Assembly: GCF_017569205.1 (NCBI RefSeq)
Contig: NZ_CP071870.1
Location: 2,604,001 to 2,668,000 of the forward strand
Direction: 5' to 3'
Length of the DNA stretch: 64,000 nucleotides
Source: Propioniciclava sp. MC1595
GTDB taxonomy: Bacteria > Actinomycetota > Actinomycetes > Propionibacteriales > Propionibacteriaceae
How positions within the stretch are numbered: the stretch's first letter is position 1; the number at the start of each line of letters is the position of its first letter. Made by a program: the position numbers and the translations under genes. The notes beneath the pieces are model-generated. The model was not told the DNA's origin. It searched no databases and saw nothing but the letters and a program-made list of their open reading frames with translations. Below, one piece after another: positions 60,785 through 64,000 of this stretch.

Positions 60785-62349
60785 TCACAGGCGCAGCGCC
60801 CGCATCACCTTGAGCGCTCCCGTCATCACCTCGGCGAACTTCTCCCGCGACGCACCCGTGGGCGCACCCAGGCCCATCCCGCGCTGGGTCGCGACGGCCT
60901 GCACCTGCGTGAAGCGCAGCAGGCCCTCGGGCCCCTGGCGTCGCCCCAGGCCCGACTGCCCCATGCCGCCCATCGGGGCCGACAGCGACCCGAAGCTGGC
61001 CGCGATGGCCTCGTTCACGTTGACCGTGCCGCACCTGATCCGGGACGCCAGCGCCCGGGCTCGCGCGTGGTCGCGGCTCCAGACGGCCGCGTTCAGTCCG
61101 TAGGTGGAGTCGTTGGCCAGTGCGAGGGCCTCCTCCTCGGTGTCGAACGGGTAAGGGAGACCACGGGGCCGAACGTCTCGTCGCGGAAGCACTCCATGTC
61201 CTCGCTGACGCCCTCCAGCACCGTCGGCTCGAAACTCCACGGCGCGAGGTCGGGGCGGTGGCGTCCGCCGACGAGCACGGTCGCGCCCTTCGCGCGGGCA
61301 TCCTCGACGTGCGCCTGCACCTTGTCGAGTTGGGCCGCCGAGGTGAGGGTGCCGACCTCGCCGGTCCAGTCCAGGCCGGGGCGCAGTTCGAGGGCAGCGA
61401 CGGCCGCGACGAACCGGTCGCGGAAGTCCGCGTACACCGCTCGGGCGACGTACAACCGCTCGAAGCTGGCGCACAGCTGGCCCGCGTTGGAGAAGCAGCC
61501 GCGGAGCGCCCCGTCGACCGCCGCGTCCAGGTCGGCGTCCGCGCACACGACCATGGGGTTCTTGCCGCCCAGTTCCAGGCTGGAGGCGACCAGCCGCTCG
61601 GCCGCCCCCACCCCGACCTTGCGGCCCGTGGCCGTGGAGCCGGTGAAGCAGACGTGGTCGCCGCGCTCGACCAGCGCCGTGCCGATCTCGCCGCCGGGCC
61701 CGGTCACCACCTGCCACACGTCGTCCGGGACGCCCGCGCGCCGCAGCAGCTCCAACCCGGCCAGCGCGGTCAGGACGGTCAGGGCGTCCGGCTTGGCCAC
61801 CACCGCGTTGCCCGCCGCCAGCGCGGCGAGTCCGTCGGCCATCGCCATGGTGAGCGGGTAGTTCCACGGCGAGATGACCGACACCACGCCCTTGGGGTGG
61901 TGGTGCACGTCGATGCGCGTCAGCCCCGGAAACACGCCCCGACGGCGCTGCGGCCGCAGGAAGCCGGCCGCGTACTGCCCGTAGTAGCGGGCCGTCATCG
62001 CGAGGTGGAAGACCTCCTCGACGGCGTCCTTGCGCGCCTTGCCGGACTCGGCGACGATCACGTCGGCCAGCTCGGCCTGCGCGGCGAGCAGCAAGTCGTG
62101 GAACGCCAGCAGGCGGCGTCCACGTTCGGACGCCCCCAGCTCGGCCCAGGCGGGTTGCGCGGCGCGGGCGGACGCGAACGCGGCATCCACGTCGTCCAGC
62201 GTCGACTGGGGGACGTCGGCCAGGTGGCTGCCGTCGAGCGGGGACGCCGTGGCGTCCGTCTCGCCCGAGGTCGCTCGGGCCAGGGGCAGCAGGCGGCGCA
62301 CCGTGGCGTCCGGGAGCAGGAGTGCGGCGTCGGAGCGGGTCGCGGTCAT
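60785..62349 (-). pseudogene. Frameshifted succinate-semialdehyde-type dehydrogenase (GabD2-like)
   Basis: The N-terminal 400 residues are read from the ATG at 62349: SPWNYPLTMAMADGLAAL, CFTGSTATGRKVG, SLELGGKNPMVV, FSNAGQLCASFERLYV (catalytic Cys). The frame is lost in ETFGPVVSL near 61153-61156, and the C-terminus continues one frame over as YPFDTEEEALALANDSTYGLNAAVW... SAPMGGMGQSGLGRRQGPEG. One missing base explains this. Restored, the enzyme would be 521 aa. Either a recent inactivation or a sequencing error, since both parts are otherwise intact. Confidence 0.85.
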
Positions 62350-62411
62350 GCCATCAGCCTATGCACGATCCCGGGCCACCACGGCTCCGATGGGCATCGT
62401 GCTGGCCACCT

Positions 62412-62472
62412 GCAGGACCGACACTCGACGCCTCCCAGACCCCCTCGTGGCGGGGTCGAGTGTCGGTCCTGC
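62412..62472. repeat. 61-bp inverted repeat with 18-bp perfect arms
   Basis: GCAGGACCGACACTCGAC (62412-62429) and its exact complement at 62455-62472 flank a 25-nt centre. It lies between divergent genes, so it is not an ordinary terminator. Confidence 0.9.
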
Positions 62473-62508
62473 GGTTGTCCACAGGCACACGCCGTGATTC
62501 CCGAGGGC

Positions 62509-62526
62509 GACCCAGGCCCTCGGCGG
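62509..62526 (-). repeat. Partial 22-bp repeat, reversed
   Basis: On the minus strand it equals the first 18 bases of the unit found at 57431 (exact match). Confidence 0.85.
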
Positions 62527-62604
62527 TGTGGTGTGAGGTTTGTCATGGTGAAGTGGTGAAGCGCAGCACTGGGGGCCGGCGCGATCCGGGGCGAGTCTGG
62601 ATGC

Positions 62605-63597
62605 ATGACCACGACAGCCCACATGCCCACCGCCCCCGGCGCCGCCCGCACCGACGAGGTGATCGTCCTGTCCGGCGTGCGCCGCAGCTACACGACGGCG
62701 TCCCGCCTCAACCTCCTGTCCGGTCGCCGGGTTCCGACCGCGTCCTTCGAGGCCGTCCGGGGCGTCGACCTGAGCGTGCGCCGCGGCGAGCTGTTCGCGC
62801 TGCTCGGCACGAACGGGGCGGGCAAGACCTCGACGGTCGAGCTCATCGAGGGGCTGGCGAGGCCGTCCGCCGGTGAGATCCGGGTGCTGGGCCACGACCC
62901 GGTGGCCGAGCGCGGGCGCGTCCGGTTCCGAACGGGCGTCGTCCTGCAGAGCTCGGGCTTCCCCTCCGCCCTGACCGTCGCCGAGATGGCGCGCCTGTGG
63001 CACGGCACCCTGACCCGCCCGCTGCCGGTCGACGCCATGCTCGAAGCGGTCGACCTCGCGGGCCGCGCCGACGTGGAGACCAACAAGCTCTCGGGCGGCG
63101 AGCGCCGTCGCCTCGACGTCGCGCTGGCGCTGATGGCCGACCCTGAGGTGCTCATCCTCGACGAACCCACCACCGGCCTGGACCCCGAGAGCCGCCGCAC
63201 CATCTGGGGGCTGGTCACCGGCCTGGTCGAGCGCGGCAGCGCCGTCCTGCTCACCACGCACTACCTCGAGGAGGCCGAGCAGCTCGCCGACCGGATCGCG
63301 ATCATGCACGCCGGCGTCATCGCCCGCGAGGGCACGCTCGCCGAGATCGTCGCCGACACGCCCTCGCGCATCACGTTCACCCGGCCAGAGCACCTCGACC
63401 TGGCCCTCCTCGAGACCCCCGGCGCCCGCGTCCACGTCACCGACGAGGTCGTGATCGAAACCCCCACCCTGCAGGACACCCTCGCCCGTGTGCTGGCCTG
63501 GGCCGGCCACGAGCCGCTGGGCTCGCTGAACGCCCGTGTCGCCTCGCTGGAGCAGGTGTTCCTCGCCGTCGCCGACCGGCCGCTCACCAACGCCTGA
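62605..63597 (+). CDS. ABC-2 exporter ATP-binding protein (DrrA/NatA-like)
   Basis: A 330-aa ABC ATPase: Walker A GTNGAGKTSTVELIEGL near residue 70, signature LSGGERRRLDVALALM near 170, Walker B VLILDEPTTGLDPESRR near 190 and switch His in LLTTHYLEEAEQLADR. The C-terminal 90 residues are the usual DrrA-type extension. The N-terminal 50 residues contain a long variable insert before the Walker A strand. With the next gene it forms an exporter; drug or lipid export is typical for the class. Confidence 0.92.
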   Translation: MTTTAHMPTAPGAARTDEVIVLSGVRRSYTTASRLNLLSGRRVPTASFEAVRGVDLSVRRGELFALLGTNGAGKTSTVELIEGLARPSAGEIRVLGHDPVAERGRVRFRTGVVLQSSGFPSALTVAEMARLWHGTLTRPLPVDAMLEAVDLAGRADVETNKLSGGERRRLDVALALMADPEVLILDEPTTGLDPESRRTIWGLVTGLVERGSAVLLTTHYLEEAEQLADRIAIMHAGVIAREGTLAEIVADTPSRITFTRPEHLDLALLETPGARVHVTDEVVIETPTLQDTLARVLAWAGHEPLGSLNARVASLEQVFLAVADRPLTNA

Positions 63598-63622
63598 CCC
63601 CACCCCGACAAGGAGACCCACG

Positions 63623-64000
63623 ATGACCATCACCACCGCCACCACCCAACCTGACGCCGCGACTTCCGCCCCGGCCGCCCGCGGCAGCTTCTGGCGCCGC
63701 TTCGGCGCGCTGGTCGCCGCCGAGAGCCGCATCCTCGTCCGCAACCGGACGGCCCTGTTCACCGCGATCGCCATGCCGCCGCTGATTGCCTTCGCGTTCT
63801 CGGGGCTGTCGATGGACCGCGCCGCCCTCGGCGTCGTCCTGACCATGATGATGGTCGGCAGCGCACTGATGTTCGTCCTGTACTTCACGATGGTCACCTC
63901 GCTGGTTGCGCGCCGCGAGCAGCTCGTGCTGAAGCGCCTGGCGGCCGGCGAGCCCACGCCGCTGGAGATCCTGCTGGCCCCCGCCGTCCCCCTGCTGGCG
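63623..64000 (+). CDS. ABC-2 type permease (5' part, cut by window edge)
   Basis: The first 126 codons are visible: a short hydrophilic N-terminus (Thr/Ala-rich), then FGALVAAESRILVRNRTALFTAIAMP, helices near residues 45-62 and 70-95, and VARREQLVLKRLAAGEPTPLEIL, typical of DrrB-like permeases. AAGGAGA lies 9 nt before the ATG. Twenty-five bases after the ATPase gene, hence the same transporter. Confidence 0.88.
   Translation, partial: MTITTATTQPDAATSAPAARGSFWRRFGALVAAESRILVRNRTALFTAIAMPPLIAFAFSGLSMDRAALGVVLTMMMVGSALMFVLYFTMVTSLVARREQLVLKRLAAGEPTPLEILLAPAVPLLA

Larger units (their letters stand above)
62350..62604. other. Divergent intergenic region rich in repeats
   Basis: Apart from the two repeats annotated separately, I see a short hairpin CCGAGGGC-GACCCAG-GCCCTCGG at 62501-62523 and GGTGAAGTGGTGAAG near 62550. 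No clear -10 for the ABC gene was found, though GATGGGC...TATGCA on the minus side could serve the aldehyde dehydrogenase. Confidence 0.5.

Noticed and set aside
62412-62472. Transcription terminator
   Set aside because: Both flanking genes point away from it, so nothing is there to terminate.

Overview
The window is chromosomal DNA of a very GC-rich actinobacterium. Mycothiol chemistry (Mca), a menaquinone respiratory chain (nuo, menA, menG, a geranylgeranyl-reductase-family flavoprotein), DUF4245/DUF4307/EcsC-type genes and many apparently leaderless genes fit Actinomycetota. Gene content suggests a member of the Propionibacteriales, but that is an inference and no rRNA is present. There is no phage, IS element or CRISPR array. 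Almost every base is coding and many neighbours overlap by 4 bp (ATGA or GTGA).

Layout. 1-9.4 kb (minus): nuoABCDEFG, running off the left end, preceded by a MenJ-like flavoprotein and an ABC ATPase/permease pair. 9.4-14 kb: menG, a RecB-like [4Fe-4S] nuclease, a PH-domain protein, menA, a small membrane protein and a dCMP-deaminase-like enzyme. 14-17 kb: a substrate-binding protein and permease under a clear FMN riboswitch, so a RibXY-type riboflavin importer, then a GH25 lipoprotein. 17-21.3 kb: lat-hglS-amaB, a lysine catabolic operon. 21.3-25.6 kb: a tiny lipoprotein coupled to glpX, a flavodoxin-reductase/desaturase pair behind a 16-bp palindrome, and an alpha/beta hydrolase. 25.6-30.2 kb: tRNA-Lys, a membrane-anchored protein resembling an isolated GroEL apical domain, an SH3b cell-wall protein with a structured leader, DUF4245 and PhoH. 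30.2-34.3 kb: a broken trmO and a lactococcin-972-type bacteriocin locus. 34.4-42.7 kb: GH31 alpha-glucosidase, a YhgE/Pip exporter with ATPase and divergent TetR, a cis-prenyltransferase, a hydroxyacid dehydrogenase and a hemolysin-III protein. 42.7-53.6 kb: DUF255 thioredoxin-fold protein, mca, greA, DUF2089 and DUF4097-like pair, AI-2E exporter, ung, two HAD proteins and terC. 53.7-64 kb: proline dehydrogenase, EcsC protein, metB, CBS protein, acylphosphatase, a two-component system, a PfkB sugar kinase, a frameshifted aldehyde dehydrogenase, and an ABC-2 exporter cut by the right end.

How the genes fit together. The left part is an electron-transport neighbourhood: menaquinone synthesis and Complex I that reduces it. 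The lat-hglS-amaB operon should take lysine to 2-aminoadipate and, after an unlinked transamination, 2-oxoadipate to D-2-hydroxyglutarate. The bacteriocin locus contains toxin precursor, two membrane proteins and an ATPase.

Two observations run through the window. First, about fifteen genes have a TANNNT hexamer exactly 6-7 nt before the start codon and no Shine-Dalgarno, which looks like leaderless transcription and fixes several starts. Second, a 22-bp repeat family (CCGCCGAGGGCYTGGGTCCGAT) sits in and around the acylphosphatase/two-component genes and again near 62.5 kb. The best leads are the orphan GroEL-apical-like protein, the riboswitch-controlled RibXY system without its ATPase, the split lactococcin-972 locus and the repeat family.
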